DNA of 64,000 bases from CBDHEY01 sp965262305 (GTDB lineage: Bacteria; Pseudomonadota; Gammaproteobacteria; Pseudomonadales; Cellvibrionaceae): assembly GCA_965262305.1 (NCBI GenBank), contig CBDHEY010000004.1:992001-1056000 (forward strand), in the 5' to 3' direction. Under the pieces are notes generated by a model. It did no database searches and was not told the DNA's origin. It saw only the letters and a program-made list of their open reading frames with translations. Each line of letters opens with the position of its first letter. Position 1 is the first letter of the stretch. The position numbers were made by a program, and so were the translations under genes. Positions 9,452-19,381 of the stretch are shown in pieces.

Positions 9452-11770
9452 TTAGAAGCTTTCGTTGAACCCATCATTGTAAGAAAAGATGATCGTCCCT
9501 AAATCTTCGCTTATCGTTGCGTAAGTGGTGTCATTCAACACTATTGTTCCGGTAATTTCTTCCGTTTGAGCATTTTCGGTTAATGTCATTACCGCACCAG
9601 CTTCATTTGTGATGCTAATCGTATTGTCGGTTGCTGTGTCATAGCTAATCATCAAGTTAGTGGTTCCGTTGATGACATCTATTTCAAGCGCAGCATCTTC
9701 TAAATCTGTACGTTCTCCAGAAGCCATAATAGTCACTTCACTATTGTCTAAACCATCGATATCCTGTGCAGCGGCAATGGTAAAGGTAACATCAACAAAA
9801 CTCTGAGACGTTTCTTCAGTGCATTGGTCATTTTCACAGGTATATACCAAATCACCGCTTTCAGCGATAATCGCTATCGTTAGAGTTAAACTGCTTCCTG
9901 ATTGTGATTCGAATGTGCCTGCGGCAGTAAAGGACAGTCTTTCGATGTCAAAACTATCGACCCAAGAATCGATCATATCAATAAGCTCATTATCACCCTC
10001 AAATTCATAGTCGGTATCGCCCTCTGCTTCAATGTCAATATTTGTGAAAGCGAGATCCACACCGCCAGTGAAGGTAATAGGATCTGTAACGTTATCACCC
10101 GATTCAGTTAAAGAAACATCTAAATCAAGTGCCAGAGTTGCAATTTCAGAGTCTACAGTAGAAGTCGAACCACCTTGATCTGTTGCGGATAAGTCAACCG
10201 TTGTTAGCGTGCCGCTTAGCTGAATGTCTACATCACCGTTAGTGACGGTTAAGCTAACATCTCCTGAATCAAAAGAACCTGATAGCGCGAGATCTATCGT
10301 ACCAGTCGAGGTAGTTACAGTAGTTACCGAACCGTTGTCGCCTTCGACCGGGTCTGCCTCGGTAGAGGTGATATCAGAGGCAGTATCAACGGCAGTCATC
10401 GCCGAATCAACAGTCGCATTATCCACTGCAATGTCGGAATCAATTTCATAGGTGACGGTATCATTGGCGACAGAGATGCTCACAGTTAATTCAGAATCGG
10501 TATCGTTATAGCTCGTGATTGTGTCATCATCTTCATATGCCACAACCGCATTAGCAATGGCTGTGGTAGCAATTGCAAGGGCTTCAAATACCACGCCAGA
10601 TTCATCATCAAAGGTTTCAGTTGCTAATTCGATTTCCTCAGCAAATATATCTGCTTCGTTATCGTCAGTGAATACCACGCCGAGTGTCCGGATATCATTG
10701 ACCATCTCTTTCACAGCTTGTAATTCGCTTAGGTCACCGTCGGTTGGTATGCCATTGGTGGGTTCAGTCGAACCCATATCCGCTAACTCGCGATTGGTGT
10801 CAATGATTGTTTGGAGCTGGTTTAGGTTTACATCTATGCCAACTTCTGTGGCAAACTCATTGATTTCATTTATTATATTCGATGACTCTTGCAGTATCTC
10901 AGATAAGGTAATCGAGGTGGAGTCGTTTTCTTCTCTGTCTGCAATACCTTCGTCATTGGCAAATTGATTTGCGAATGTTTGAACAGCGCTTGTTATCGAT
11001 AAACTACTATCATCAGAAATCAATGCTTCGACAATTGCTGCGTTGTATAGGTTGTATTGAATGGCATCGTCAGATGCTGCGGAAACGCTTGCCATATCTG
11101 TTAAGTCAACAACTGGTAAGGTGGTAACGTCACCTACTATTCCGAACCGATTAGCGACACTCGTATTCGCGTTTGAAATGATTTGGGCAATTTCCTCAGC
11201 AGCCGTAGTTGATTCAACCACTATAGTACTTAAAGCAACTTGGGTTGCGGTGTCAGTAAGTACTGATAGATTGATGTTTGCGCTGGGTTCACTTTGAGGT
11301 ATGGGCGGAACCACCGCATCAAGGTTAAAAGCGCTATCTGTAAGAGGCACGTCGTCCCCAAAAGAAATACCGTCGCCGCATCCGCTTGCAAGATCACACC
11401 GCATGGTTGTTGTATCCGCGGTGGTTATTCTTACGACAAAGGGGCTTCCGTCATAGTCGTCAATAGTTACGTTGTAGTCGCCACCATCACCAGTCGTACT
11501 TGTAACGAATGTTGCGTTTGTATCGATTGCACCGTTTACAATTGGATGGACGTTGACTATACCTCCAACAACGATTCCTTTAGCTGCGACACCGCTAAGA
11601 GTTACTTCAAAACCCCCTGGTGGTGGTGTTGGTGTGGCAGTTGGAGTTGGTGTGGGAGATGCGGTTGGGATGCCGGATGGTCTACTGTTATTATTGCCGT
11701 TATCACAGGCACTGATAAAAATCACTAAAAGGCTAATCAAGCCAGTTGTTCTAATAAAATTTTTTTTCAT
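9452..11770 (-). CDS. large acidic surface lipoprotein with Pro/Thr linker
   Basis: A 772-residue lipoprotein: a signal peptide ends in the lipobox ISAC (Cys22), then comes a PTPTPTATPTPPP linker that probably spans to the surface. A domain with GVAAKGI...VNV and GDYNVTI pattern (about residues 55-150) resembles the carboxypeptidase-regulatory-like/Ig folds common in such proteins and contains a CDLASGC pair. The rest is very rich in Asp, Glu, Thr and Ser with beta-repeats, suggesting a Ca-binding or adhesive stalk; a second Cys pair (CENDQC) lies near residue 675. AAGGA lies about 11 bases before the ATG. The exact function is unknown. The long Thr/Ser/Asp composition produces several false open frames on the opposite strand. 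Confidence 0.8.
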   Translation of the reverse strand: MKKNFIRTTGLISLLVIFISACDNGNNNSRPSGIPTASPTPTPTATPTPPPGGFEVTLSGVAAKGIVVGGIVNVHPIVNGAIDTNATFVTSTTGDGGDYNVTIDDYDGSPFVVRITTADTTTMRCDLASGCGDGISFGDDVPLTDSAFNLDAVVPPIPQSEPSANINLSVLTDTATQVALSTIVVESTTAAEEIAQIISNANTSVANRFGIVGDVTTLPVVDLTDMASVSAASDDAIQYNLYNAAIVEALISDDSSLSITSAVQTFANQFANDEGIADREENDSTSITLSEILQESSNIINEINEFATEVGIDVNLNQLQTIIDTNRELADMGSTEPTNGIPTDGDLSELQAVKEMVNDIRTLGVVFTDDNEADIFAEEIELATETFDDESGVVFEALAIATTAIANAVVAYEDDDTITSYNDTDSELTVSISVANDTVTYEIDSDIAVDNATVDSAMTAVDTASDITSTEADPVEGDNGSVTTVTTSTGTIDLALSGSFDSGDVSLTVTNGDVDIQLSGTLTTVDLSATDQGGSTSTVDSEIATLALDLDVSLTESGDNVTDPITFTGGVDLAFTNIDIEAEGDTDYEFEGDNELIDMIDSWVDSFDIERLSFTAAGTFESQSGSSLTLTIAIIAESGDLVYTCENDQCTEETSQSFVDVTFTIAAAQDIDGLDNSEVTIMASGERTDLEDAALEIDVINGTTNLMISYDTATDNTISITNEAGAVMTLTENAQTEEITGTIVLNDTTYATISEDLGTIIFSYNDGFNESF

Positions 11771-12111
11771 ACTAAATTAATCCTTTACTACAAGAATTTG
11801 TTGAGAGAGACAAGTAAAAGTGTAAACAATAAAATAAATTCAGATGCGTAAGAAATAGATAGATTTGTTATAAAAGTTTGGAATTTCGATGGTAAAAATG
11901 GCAGTAATAAAAACGCTTTTTTTTTAATTGAAATTTATCTAACGTTTTAATTTTTTACTGCTATTCTTTATCGCCATACTAATATTTTTGATTTTGTTTT
12001 GTGTCAAAAAAATAACGGATTATATTTTTACGAGAGTGCTAGTTTTTTGAATGTCGAATAAAATATTGAAAGTATTTTTTGGGTTTAATAAGCCTGTTGC
12101 ACTAGAAAATT

Positions 12112-12308
12112 GAATCCGCGAGAGAATCTTACGCTGAATTTATTAATAATGCTAAATGCGCAGAATCTAAAAAAATGCATTAGCCAGTTTTACTGATCCG
12201 AGTCCAAAAGAGTTATATGGACCGAGAACTTTAGGTTCGAGTTCTCCTGGTGGTAGTTTCAAAAAATATAAAGATTTGGCTGAGCAAACATTTTATACGC
12301 TTAACTAA
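12112..12308 (+). pseudogene. coding relic, C-terminal end of an unidentified gene
   Basis: Two adjacent open stretches in different frames look like one broken gene. Bases 12112-12180 encode ESARESYAEFINNAKCAES and hit a stop. From ~12175 another frame reads NALASFTDPSPKELYGPR and ends in AEQTFYTLN at a TAA (12306-12308). One frameshift near 12175 would join them. There is no start codon, and I do not recognise the family. The rest of the 11771-12304 gap is AT-rich with no other signal. Confidence 0.35.
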
Positions 12309-13021
12309 AAGACTTTGAAGTTAACCTGAATGTCTATTGAATAATATTCGGCCAACCCAATTGCCCAGAAAGCGTGTACGCGGTCATATAGCTTACAAGT
12401 GGTGATTTCGAAAAAAATAGGATAAAACAGATTCCGAATCGAGACTGCGCTGGTGTTATCAGACTGGTAAAAAACACGAAGAAAACTCGCAAGTGTCTGG
12501 TAAGTTAATACATGCCATTTTCGTAGTTTATGGTACTCGCTCATAACTAACTCAAGCCTGTCGTGTCGTGAAAGTAAATTGGCGAGTACAACGGCATCAA
12601 CCAAACTCATGTTAATACCTTGACCCAGTTGTGGGCTTGTTGAATGGGCCGCATCGCCAATAAAAATTATTTTTTTCCCGTAGGGTGTTGCTAGCGTATG
12701 TTGGTAAAATTTTGATAGATACAACTGTTCGTGAGATTCGAGTTGAGTCAATAGTTCTGCCACCATTTGATAATTTGAAGCTATGTTGTCTTTCCATTTT
12801 AAAAATATATCTTTATTCCACTCAGGGCATTTTTTCCAATCAAGATTAAAAAACAAAGCTGCGTATTTCTTCGGTGATGAAGAGTCTCTCCCAAGAGGCA
12901 TAATGCCTGCGCCAACATTTTTATTATCTGAATAGAGCTTCATTGTTGAGCTTAAGTATTCAGAATTTTTCGGTAATACTACTCTTGACCATAATGATCC
13001 ATCACAGGCAAGGCCATATAT
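12305..13021 (-). pseudogene. FAD-dependent monooxygenase, C-terminal half only
   Basis: The frame is open from a stop at 13022-13024 down to 12305. It contains LACDGSLWSRVV (~12980), a match to the conserved ADGxxSxVR segment of class A flavoprotein monooxygenases, and further on FIGDAAHSTSP followed by QLGQGIN, the FAD-ribityl GD motif with its downstream helix. The N-terminal GxGxxG FAD-binding region is absent: upstream sequence is AT-rich and non-coding. A short product from the ATG at 12943 (212 residues) could be made but would lack the FAD fold. I conclude a 5'-deleted gene of the UbiH/PF01494 type whose substrate cannot be inferred. Confidence 0.75.
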
Positions 13022-13393
13022 TTAGAAAATTAACAGGACAGCAGTGAACTCAAATATAAAATATGCATTTTTAATAATGTAAATAAATTCGACAAATAAA
13101 AAATATACCCACTACAGTTTATTTTTTTTCAATACCCACTTTATATGTCACCTCTTAAACTGTAACAAAAAAGACATGATTCTTATCTAAAGTCTCAATC
13201 TAAGACTAAGTCAGTAATAAAAATTTATTTTTGATCGGGCACGAATTCTAAATTTAAAACGTCTTTTAGATTTTACACCTAGATTTTATAACAGAAGGAA
13301 AATTAACCCTATCGCTTTGCAAGCGAAAAAATCCACAAACAAAATTAATATTAATTTAATAATTTTTTACAAACATTAAAGGGCCAACAATAT
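13022..13393. other. AT-rich promoter region of the VPLPA-CTERM gene
   Basis: No coding signal is present in ~370 bases. A small TCGCTT/AAGCGA hairpin lies at 13312-13326. The stretch probably holds the promoter of the gene at 13394; I cannot assign -35/-10 boxes with confidence in such AT-rich sequence. Confidence 0.4.
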
Positions 13394-14092
13394 ATGAAAA
13401 ATATTCACTTAATTTTTATTCTTGTTCTATCGTTTAGTGCTACTACTGTAAAATCTGCAACCGTCTTTGTTACTGATGAGCTCAACTATTTAAATCTTTT
13501 TACTAGACATGGTTTTTCTCCATCTAGCGTCCAAGGTCAACAAGTTGCTAGTCAACTGTTTATACCGCAAGATCTTATTTTGAATGAGATTGTTTGGTCT
13601 GGCAGTGCAAACCTTGGGCTTGACGATTTGGATTTTACAATTAGATTTTTTGACAATAATTCAGATAATCTTCCTGATGATACACCCTTTCTTGAGAAAA
13701 ATGTGACGGCAAGCGCCTCTCCGGATGTATATGTAGATGAAAGTAATTCTACAGGAGCTTACATATTCGCCAGCTTTGACGAAATATTTATAAACGAAGG
13801 TAACTACTGGGTTTCTATCCTAGACAATAGCAACGCACGTTTCGAATGGAGTGTCTCGACACGTGATTCATTTTCTGAAAATAGGGGTGTATTAAGATCC
13901 GGTGAAAACGGTGAGTGGATTATTCCTGATGACGACCTCTCGCCAAATGGGTTTAGTAATGGTAGAAGCCTTTTAGTTTTTGGGTCTGACGATTTAAACC
14001 CGGTTCCACTTCCAGCATCTGCATGGTTGTTTCTTTCAGGCCTAGCGGGACTTTTCGGTGTGAGAAGAGCAAACCAAAACAAAAAGCGTTAG
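13394..14092 (+). CDS. VPLPA-CTERM sorting-domain secreted protein
   Basis: A 232-residue exported protein. It has an N-terminal signal peptide (MKNIHLIFILVLSF, cut near VKSA), a beta-rich middle with no family I know, and a C-terminal tripartite sorting signal: VPLPASAWLFLSGLAG from residue ~204, a hydrophobic helix, then RRANQNKKR. Such PEP-CTERM-like tails are recognised by exosortase/XrtA-type transpeptidases and are often found on biofilm or matrix proteins. No exosortase or archaeosortase gene is in this window, so the processing enzyme must lie elsewhere. An AAAGGG site lies about 12 bases before the ATG. An inverted repeat downstream (14123-14170, CAGCC.CCAGTA with TACTGG..GGCTG) may end its transcript. 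Confidence 0.82.
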   Translation: MKNIHLIFILVLSFSATTVKSATVFVTDELNYLNLFTRHGFSPSSVQGQQVASQLFIPQDLILNEIVWSGSANLGLDDLDFTIRFFDNNSDNLPDDTPFLEKNVTASASPDVYVDESNSTGAYIFASFDEIFINEGNYWVSILDNSNARFEWSVSTRDSFSENRGVLRSGENGEWIIPDDDLSPNGFSNGRSLLVFGSDDLNPVPLPASAWLFLSGLAGLFGVRRANQNKKR

Positions 14093-14420
14093 ATTCCAAT
14101 ATTTTATTGCTTCTGAAATTCACAGCCTCCAGTAAATTTCTTTTTTAATACTCAGAATACTGGGTGGCTGCGTGTTTTCACTTTGGGATTTGAAGTTCCT
14201 CAAAATCTCATCAAATAATAATTATGCAATTCAATTCCGTTACTAATAACTGGATCATCGATCTAACAAATGTTTACGGTTTAAATGATTGACTAAAAAT
14301 TATCTCTTCAAGTTGCCTTTGCTACCCTATAGCATGAATAAGCCTTAACACCGATTCAATAAAGCCATTAATTGCATTTAAATCTAGAGAAATCTGAGCC
14401 TAACAACGAAAAGAAAAAAA

Positions 14421-14444
14421 CCTTGGCAATGTAAATTACCAAGG
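14421..14444 (-). terminator. rho-independent terminator after the GH26-like fragment
   Basis: CCTTGGcAAT pairs with ATTaCCAAGG (10-bp arms, one mismatch). On the minus strand it is followed by a run of seven T residues, so it would end leftward transcription from the 14518-14868 relic. The rest of the 14093-14517 gap shows no gene. Confidence 0.7.
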
Positions 14445-14517
14445 CTTAGTGATAACGGTAAGTCAATTGACCCTTGTTCGTTAAAGGACGAATAGGCGTT
14501 GATATAACCAAACTAGT

Positions 14518-14868
14518 TTACCGACCTAAGATAAATCCATTGCTCTCAGTGACATAATTAATAAAGAAATCTCTTACCTGCGCACTTTCTTGAACTCGCG
14601 TATCCGAGAAGGTAAAGAAGTTGGCTCCAGTTTGGTCAGGCGCATTCCGCCATTGAGGCTGAGCACTCCAATTTGCATTAATGTAATGCCACGCCTTAGT
14701 CGAAGTGCGTGCAATCTCACCTTGCTTTTCATTAAACCACTGCAGATCATTCTGTATTGTCGTCTGCCCATTGGCAGCGATCCTCGAACTGTTAATAAAT
14801 GGCAATTTAAAGTCATTTTGAAGTGCGTACCCAGGGGTATCTAACGATGTCGATATCGTGATTTCAGT
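14518..14868 (-). pseudogene. C-terminal fragment resembling a GH26-type glycoside hydrolase
   Basis: The frame is open from a stop at 14869-14871 and has no ATG, only a TTG at 14805, so an intact N-terminus is lacking. The text includes LDTPGYALQ, WFNEKQGEIARTS, a AWHYINANWSAQPQW segment and FSDTRVQESAQVRDFF. The order (WF, then YIN.(D/N)W.(A/S)QP.W, then GD(S/T)R(V/L)Q) is that seen at the end of GH26-like mannanases and xylanases of marine bacteria; here FSDTR replaces the usual GDTR. A terminator still follows it at 14421-14444. The family call rests on motif memory only, and the fragment lacks both catalytic Glu residues. Confidence 0.45.
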
Positions 14869-14947
14869 TTAAGTATTTATAATACTTAATACTTACCACA
14901 TCGAAAAAATGGGAATTTTCTAGGTATTGTTCTTAAAAATATGAGAA

Positions 14948-14982
14948 AGCTTCACCCACAGAAATTATTCATGGGCGAAGCT
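14948..14982 (-). terminator. hairpin after the propeller lipoprotein gene
   Basis: AGCTTC-CCCA (14948-14958) pairs with TGGG-GAAGCT (14972-14982). On the minus strand a T-rich stretch follows. It lies just past the stop of the lipoprotein at 14993. Confidence 0.55.
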
Positions 14983-14992
14983 AATCAAGGAA

Positions 14993-17263
14993 CTATCTTG
15001 AAACGCTTACCGCTTCACCTGTCTCGATGTTTAAAAACTCGAGTCCGTTTTGACCAAGATAAAAAGCATTATCTTGATCGATAGGTGTGAAACCGCTGAT
15101 GAAGGAGTCAAACCTGTTAAGATTAACATTCGAACAAATAAGCGAATCAAAATCAACTTTTCTTATGAAGTCGTCTCCAATAAATAGATTATTCGTGCTT
15201 TCATCATAGGTTATCCATTGCAGGGTTTCACTCCGCCCGAGATTATCACAGTTAACATCTAAATTAGTTCTATCCCCGGTGGTTAGATCCACCGTTTGAA
15301 TTGACTCAGATAGTTGATTTGTTACTACAACCTGATTGGTATCGCCCAAAAACGACATAGAATTGATATTTGCAAATGCATCTCCGGTTCCTCTCACTCC
15401 TTCAGCTGAGAGGATCTCTCGATCAAGATCATCTAAGGAAATGGAAATTATCATTTCTTGAGCAGCATCGGTAATTAATAATCGGTTGTTAGCAGCATCG
15501 AATAGAAGACCAGAGACACTCTCTACTATCGCCCCAGTACCCACGGTGTCAGACATTATTACGCGAGAAGCACCTGTTTGCGCATTTACTTCATATACTG
15601 TTTCGTAGCCAGAAACATATAACAATTGGGCTTCTTCATCAAACTCGATATCCGTTAAAAAGTCATTGGACTGATCGCCAATGTCATCGAGCCAAGTTCG
15701 GTCTCCTGTTATTAAATCAATTGCAATGATTTTTGCTGATGCATTTCCACCTGAATCTACCACATAGGCAATCGATAGATCCGAAGAAACCTCAAGATCT
15801 CGCCCTGCGATTATTTTGATACCCTCACCCACCCCTTCAGAAAGAAACTCGCTTTTTTCGCCAGATTCAATATCCACCTGCAAGATCAAATCCAAATCGC
15901 TATCACTAATAAGTAAACGCCCAGCTTCGCTATCAAATTCCACATCTCTAACTTGAGACAATTCGAACGGGTCACGATCAAAATTTTCACTGATTGGGGT
16001 TATGGATTTATCATTTGTATCAATAGCAAAAATTCCATCAAATTGAGCAACATAAAGAATTGTTGAGTCTGGATCTTCGACCAACTCCAAGACAAATGCG
16101 TCGTAGTTTTCAAGAACGACTGTTTCACTATAGTCAGAACGTGAGATTGATATTATTTGGTCGTTTACACGAAACCAAACATTTTCTTTACCTAATGAAA
16201 TCACGTAATGGAAGTTATTATCTGCTTCATATTCGTAAACCTTGTTAACAACCTGAGGGTTATCGACACTAAAAGCATATAACTCTAAACGTTGTCTTGT
16301 TTCTGGTTGCTCTGAAGCATAAAGCACACTTATCAAAATTTCTTTGGATTGTGAATCACAATAAATTTGACCTCCGAAAACAGCATCTATAAAGCCAGCG
16401 CTAACGGGATCGAATTGATAGCTGGTAACGACTTCTTCAAGTTTTGTATCGAAATTAAATGATCTGTAACTCCAAGTATTTTCACCATGAAATTGGGAAA
16501 AATACAATAGGTTATTAACTGAATCAAAACAGCTATCAACTGATGCTATCCCCGATAAAGGTTCAGCAAAAGCTGAGGAATCTTGGGTACCATAACTCAC
16601 AGCATGCCGATTAAAGTTATCGTCGACACCGATACCAGTAATACGACTGTTGAGAGGGTCTAAGTGAAACGTGAAAGGTATTATGTATTTGAGTACTTCC
16701 GTTGTCAGCGGCTCAGCGAGTTCATTTTCGGCCCCATCTTTCACCTCAACAACAATTTCATTTTGTCCGTTTTGCAGAGAGATTTCCGCACTCCAAGAAA
16801 CTGTTTCACCAATTTGAGCCTTAAGGGATACCCCGTTAGGAATAGATGACTCTGCAATTGATGGCGTCAATTCCGCAATGACTCCGTTTACAACCACTGA
16901 AGCAACTTCAACATCATCACTTGCAAAACCACGCACAGTAACAGTATTACTATGGGTGCTCGATACTCCGTCCCATGGAAAATTGATTTCAGCGGTAGGC
17001 GCGTTGCTATCAATAGGAGCAGGGCTCGGGCTGTTGGTCGGTGCTGGCGAAGCGGTGGGGTTAGAATTCGGTTCTGAAGTAGGGCTAGAACTATTGGTCG
17101 GTGCTGGCGAAGCGGTAGGATTAGAACTCGGTACAGGCGAAGGGCTTGGTATTAAACCCGACAAGGGAGGAGAGTTTTCACCATTATCTTCTCCACCGCC
17201 ACTGCCGCAAGACGAAATACCTAAAATCAGTAAAAAAGCTGTCAAATACCTGCTGTAAAACAT
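14993..17263 (-). CDS. lipoprotein with Ser/Pro/Thr linker, Ig-like domain and beta-propeller
   Basis: A 756-residue lipoprotein with a good AAGGAG site before its ATG. The signal peptide ends ISSC (Cys19). Residues ~30-90 form a repetitive ASPAPTNS/NPTASP linker encoded by a 60-bp DNA duplication. A domain beginning PTAEINFPWDG (about 90-190) has the glucodextranase-B/Ig-like pattern with VTVRGFASDD. The remaining ~550 residues are repeated strands with LLYVSG, RLLISD and RLLITD signatures, as in SMP-30/NHL-like or YVTN propellers. It is probably anchored to the outer membrane and involved in binding or recognition; no catalytic residues can be named. It is transcribed leftward, apparently alone. 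Confidence 0.8.
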   Translation of the reverse strand: MFYSRYLTAFLLILGISSCGSGGGEDNGENSPPLSGLIPSPSPVPSSNPTASPAPTNSSSPTSEPNSNPTASPAPTNSPSPAPIDSNAPTAEINFPWDGVSSTHSNTVTVRGFASDDVEVASVVVNGVIAELTPSIAESSIPNGVSLKAQIGETVSWSAEISLQNGQNEIVVEVKDGAENELAEPLTTEVLKYIIPFTFHLDPLNSRITGIGVDDNFNRHAVSYGTQDSSAFAEPLSGIASVDSCFDSVNNLLYFSQFHGENTWSYRSFNFDTKLEEVVTSYQFDPVSAGFIDAVFGGQIYCDSQSKEILISVLYASEQPETRQRLELYAFSVDNPQVVNKVYEYEADNNFHYVISLGKENVWFRVNDQIISISRSDYSETVVLENYDAFVLELVEDPDSTILYVAQFDGIFAIDTNDKSITPISENFDRDPFELSQVRDVEFDSEAGRLLISDSDLDLILQVDIESGEKSEFLSEGVGEGIKIIAGRDLEVSSDLSIAYVVDSGGNASAKIIAIDLITGDRTWLDDIGDQSNDFLTDIEFDEEAQLLYVSGYETVYEVNAQTGASRVIMSDTVGTGAIVESVSGLLFDAANNRLLITDAAQEMIISISLDDLDREILSAEGVRGTGDAFANINSMSFLGDTNQVVVTNQLSESIQTVDLTTGDRTNLDVNCDNLGRSETLQWITYDESTNNLFIGDDFIRKVDFDSLICSNVNLNRFDSFISGFTPIDQDNAFYLGQNGLEFLNIETGEAVSVSR
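17036..17132 (-). repeat. 60-bp tandem duplication in the lipoprotein linker
   Basis: A block starting GGTCGGTGCTGGCGAAGCGG (17036) recurs at 17096, exactly 60 bases later, with only a few substitutions over ~37 bases. It encodes the repeated Pro/Ser/Thr linker and is a likely site of length variation by slippage. Confidence 0.8.
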
Positions 17264-17674
17264 AATTAAAACTCCTTATTTTTTTGTCGTTGAAGTAAAC
17301 ATGAAAAACTACGCCAACGTCAAGGCTAAGGGCAATATTAATGCCAATGATTTTCAACACGAATTGGTGTGGGAGGCAATGTATGTTTAAGTAATTATTG
17401 AGGCATCAAACATCGCTGCTCTAATGCTTGATATGTTCCTGATTTTTTAAGCTTATCTAGGGATTCTTGCCATTTCTTTAACAATATCATCAGAAAGCTA
17501 GTGGAAAAAAGTGATCCGCACTTTGGTGGTGCAGAGTTTTCCAAGTGTTTGTTTTTTACTCGTTCGGATGAGATTTCACTTTCTTTTAAATGGAATTTCT
17601 ATTTTTTTGCCAACAATAAGGTCTTGAGTTTCAGTAACACCAAAGATTATAGTACTTACCTATTGCAAAGAGCT
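17264..17674. other. non-coding stretch before the HxlR scrap and insertion element
   Basis: It contains the promoter region of the leftward lipoprotein gene and AT-rich sequence. An open frame from 17501 runs into the HxlR relic, but its first ~58 residues resemble no known protein. Confidence 0.35.
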
Positions 17675-17737
17675 GTAGGAAAGGTCTCACAAAAGATGCT
17701 TGCTCAACAATTGCGAGACCTAGAGCGTGACGGGCTC
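17675..17737 (+). pseudogene. HxlR-family regulator scrap abutting the insertion element
   Basis: Twenty-one codons read VGKVSQKMLAQQLRDLERDG plus Leu, the recognition-helix part of HxlR/MarR-like winged-helix regulators (I-S-Q-K-M-L-x-x-Q-L-R-x-L-E-x-D-G-L). Nothing of the family is visible on either side. The coding sense stops where the GC-rich transposase sequence begins, so the join near 17737 is probably the left limit of the element or a deletion scar. Confidence 0.6.
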
Positions 17738-19240
17738 GGCGGAAGATGCCCATGTCACTGGCAAGGAGCACCACCAACCCGAACAGACGCTGCTCTACCG
17801 GCTGCTTGAGCAGCACTACCCAGCCTTCAAGGCCTCGCTTGAAGCACAAGGGCAACATCTCCCACGCTACATCCAACAAGAATTCGACGACTTCCTCCAA
17901 ATGTGGCCGCCTAAAATACGGTTTTTTGAGGGTTCGCTGCGAGGATTGTCATCACGAGCGCTTAGTCGCTTTCAGCTGTAAACGACGCGGCTTTTGCCCC
18001 AGCTGCGGCGCCAGGCGTATGGCAGAGAGTGCGGCCCTGCTGATAGACGAAGTATTCCCCAAGGAGCCCATTCGCCAATGGGTGTTGAGTTTTCCGTTTC
18101 AGCTGCGCTTTTTACTGGCTCGTCATCCAGAGCTGATGGGCAAGGTCTGGGGCATCTTTTACCGCACACTCTCAACCCACCTAATAAAGAAAGCGGGACA
18201 CACTAAAGCGACGGCACAAACTGGCTTAGTGACCTTGATCCAGCGCTTTGGCTCGGCGCTGAACCTTAACGTCAACTTTCATATGCTGTTCCTCGATGGC
18301 GTCTACGCCGACAATGGCCACGGTAAGCGACGCTTCCATCGCGCTTCACGATGAGCTGAATACGCTCGTCCACACCCTCAGCCACCGCATCGCCCGTTGC
18401 TTAGAAAAGCGTGGGATTTTGGAGCGTGATGCCGAGAATACCTGGTTGACCCTGGAAGAGGGCGAAGACGATGCGTTGACTCAATTGCACAGCGCTTCCG
18501 TGACCTATCGCATTGCCACCGGTCCCCAGCAAGGGCGCAAGGTCTTCACGCTGCAAACCTTGCCGGGGCGTGAGGATAAAGCCGACTCAAGCAGTCGAGT
18601 AGCCAACCACGCCGGCTTTTCCTTGCATGCTGGTGTGATGGCCGAAGCGCATCAGCGCGATAAACTCGAGCGCCTGTGTCGCTACATCAGTCGGCCTGCG
18701 GTTTCAGAAAAGCGCTTAGCCTCGACCGCCAATGGACAAATTCGCTACGAGCTCAAAACTCCGTACCGCAATGGCACCACCCATGTGATCTTTGAGTCGT
18801 TGGATTTCATTGCCAAACTGGCCGCGTTGGTACCCAAGCCACGAGTCAATCTGACACGCTTCCACGGGGTCTTCGCGCCCAACAGCAAACACCGCGTTCA
18901 AGTGACACCGGCCAAGCGTGGCAAGAAACCCGACCCATCAGAAACGCCCGATACCGACTGGCACGACAAGAGTCCCGCAGAGCGGCATCGAGCCATGACC
19001 TGGATGCAGCGCCTCAAGCGAGTCTTCAACATCGACATCGAAGTCTGCGAACACTGTGGCGGTCAGGTCAAAGTGATTGCCAGCATCGAGGACCCCAAGG
19101 TCATTGAGCAGATTCTCAAGCACCTGAAGCAGAAAGCGGCCAAGGCGGATGCCGCCAAGCAGCACGAGTTCCCACCAGAACGTGCACCGCCACTGACTCC
19201 CAGCCTGTTCGACCCATCACAGAGTCGTCTCTTTGACTGA
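17727..19240 (+). pseudogene. IS91-family transposase with two frameshifts
   Basis: The protein is split over three frames. Segment 1 (about 17736-17900) reads KEHHQPEQTLLYRLLEQHY and on to FDDFLQ. An extra A at about 17901 shifts the frame to segment 2, which holds the zinc-binding motif CEDCHHERLVAFSCKRRGFC with CPSCGARRMAES, then FPFQLRFLLA and the HUH-like NVNFHMLFLDGVY. A second indel near 18345 (after GKRRFHRA) moves it to segment 3, beginning DELNTLVHTLSHRI and carrying a second zinc-type motif CEHCGGQVKVIA before the end at SRLFD. No in-frame ATG starts segment 1. Two frameshifts and a missing start mean it cannot make a functional transposase. Confidence 0.88.
17738..19240 (+). mobile_element. 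IS91-family insertion sequence remnant
   Basis: This ~1.5 kb block is clearly more GC-rich than its flanks and is filled by one degraded IS91/IS801-like transposase. IS91 elements move by rolling-circle replication with ori and ter ends and make no target duplication. I could not identify either terminus: the left limit is set by the HxlR scrap and the right limit is only the transposase stop. Confidence 0.75.
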
Positions 19241-19381
19241 CGACCCCAAATCCAACACTGTCAGCTTTCACAATGGCCGGTGGAGTAGCTTACATCCAGC
19301 GAACCATCAGCCAGAGTTTTTTCTGCCAAGCCGAACATTATTAGAGCGTATTTGGTTTGGTCCGACGGCGAAAATTGCGAC

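Noticed and set aside
10224..11728. Several long plus-strand open frames inside the acidic lipoprotein gene
   Set aside because: They arise from the Thr/Ser/Asp-rich codons of the minus-strand gene, have low-complexity Ser/Val/Ala products and no ribosome sites.
17501..17809. 102-codon frame running into the insertion element
   Set aside because: Only its HxlR segment (17675-17737) makes sense; the front has no known relative and the end is out-of-frame transposase sequence.
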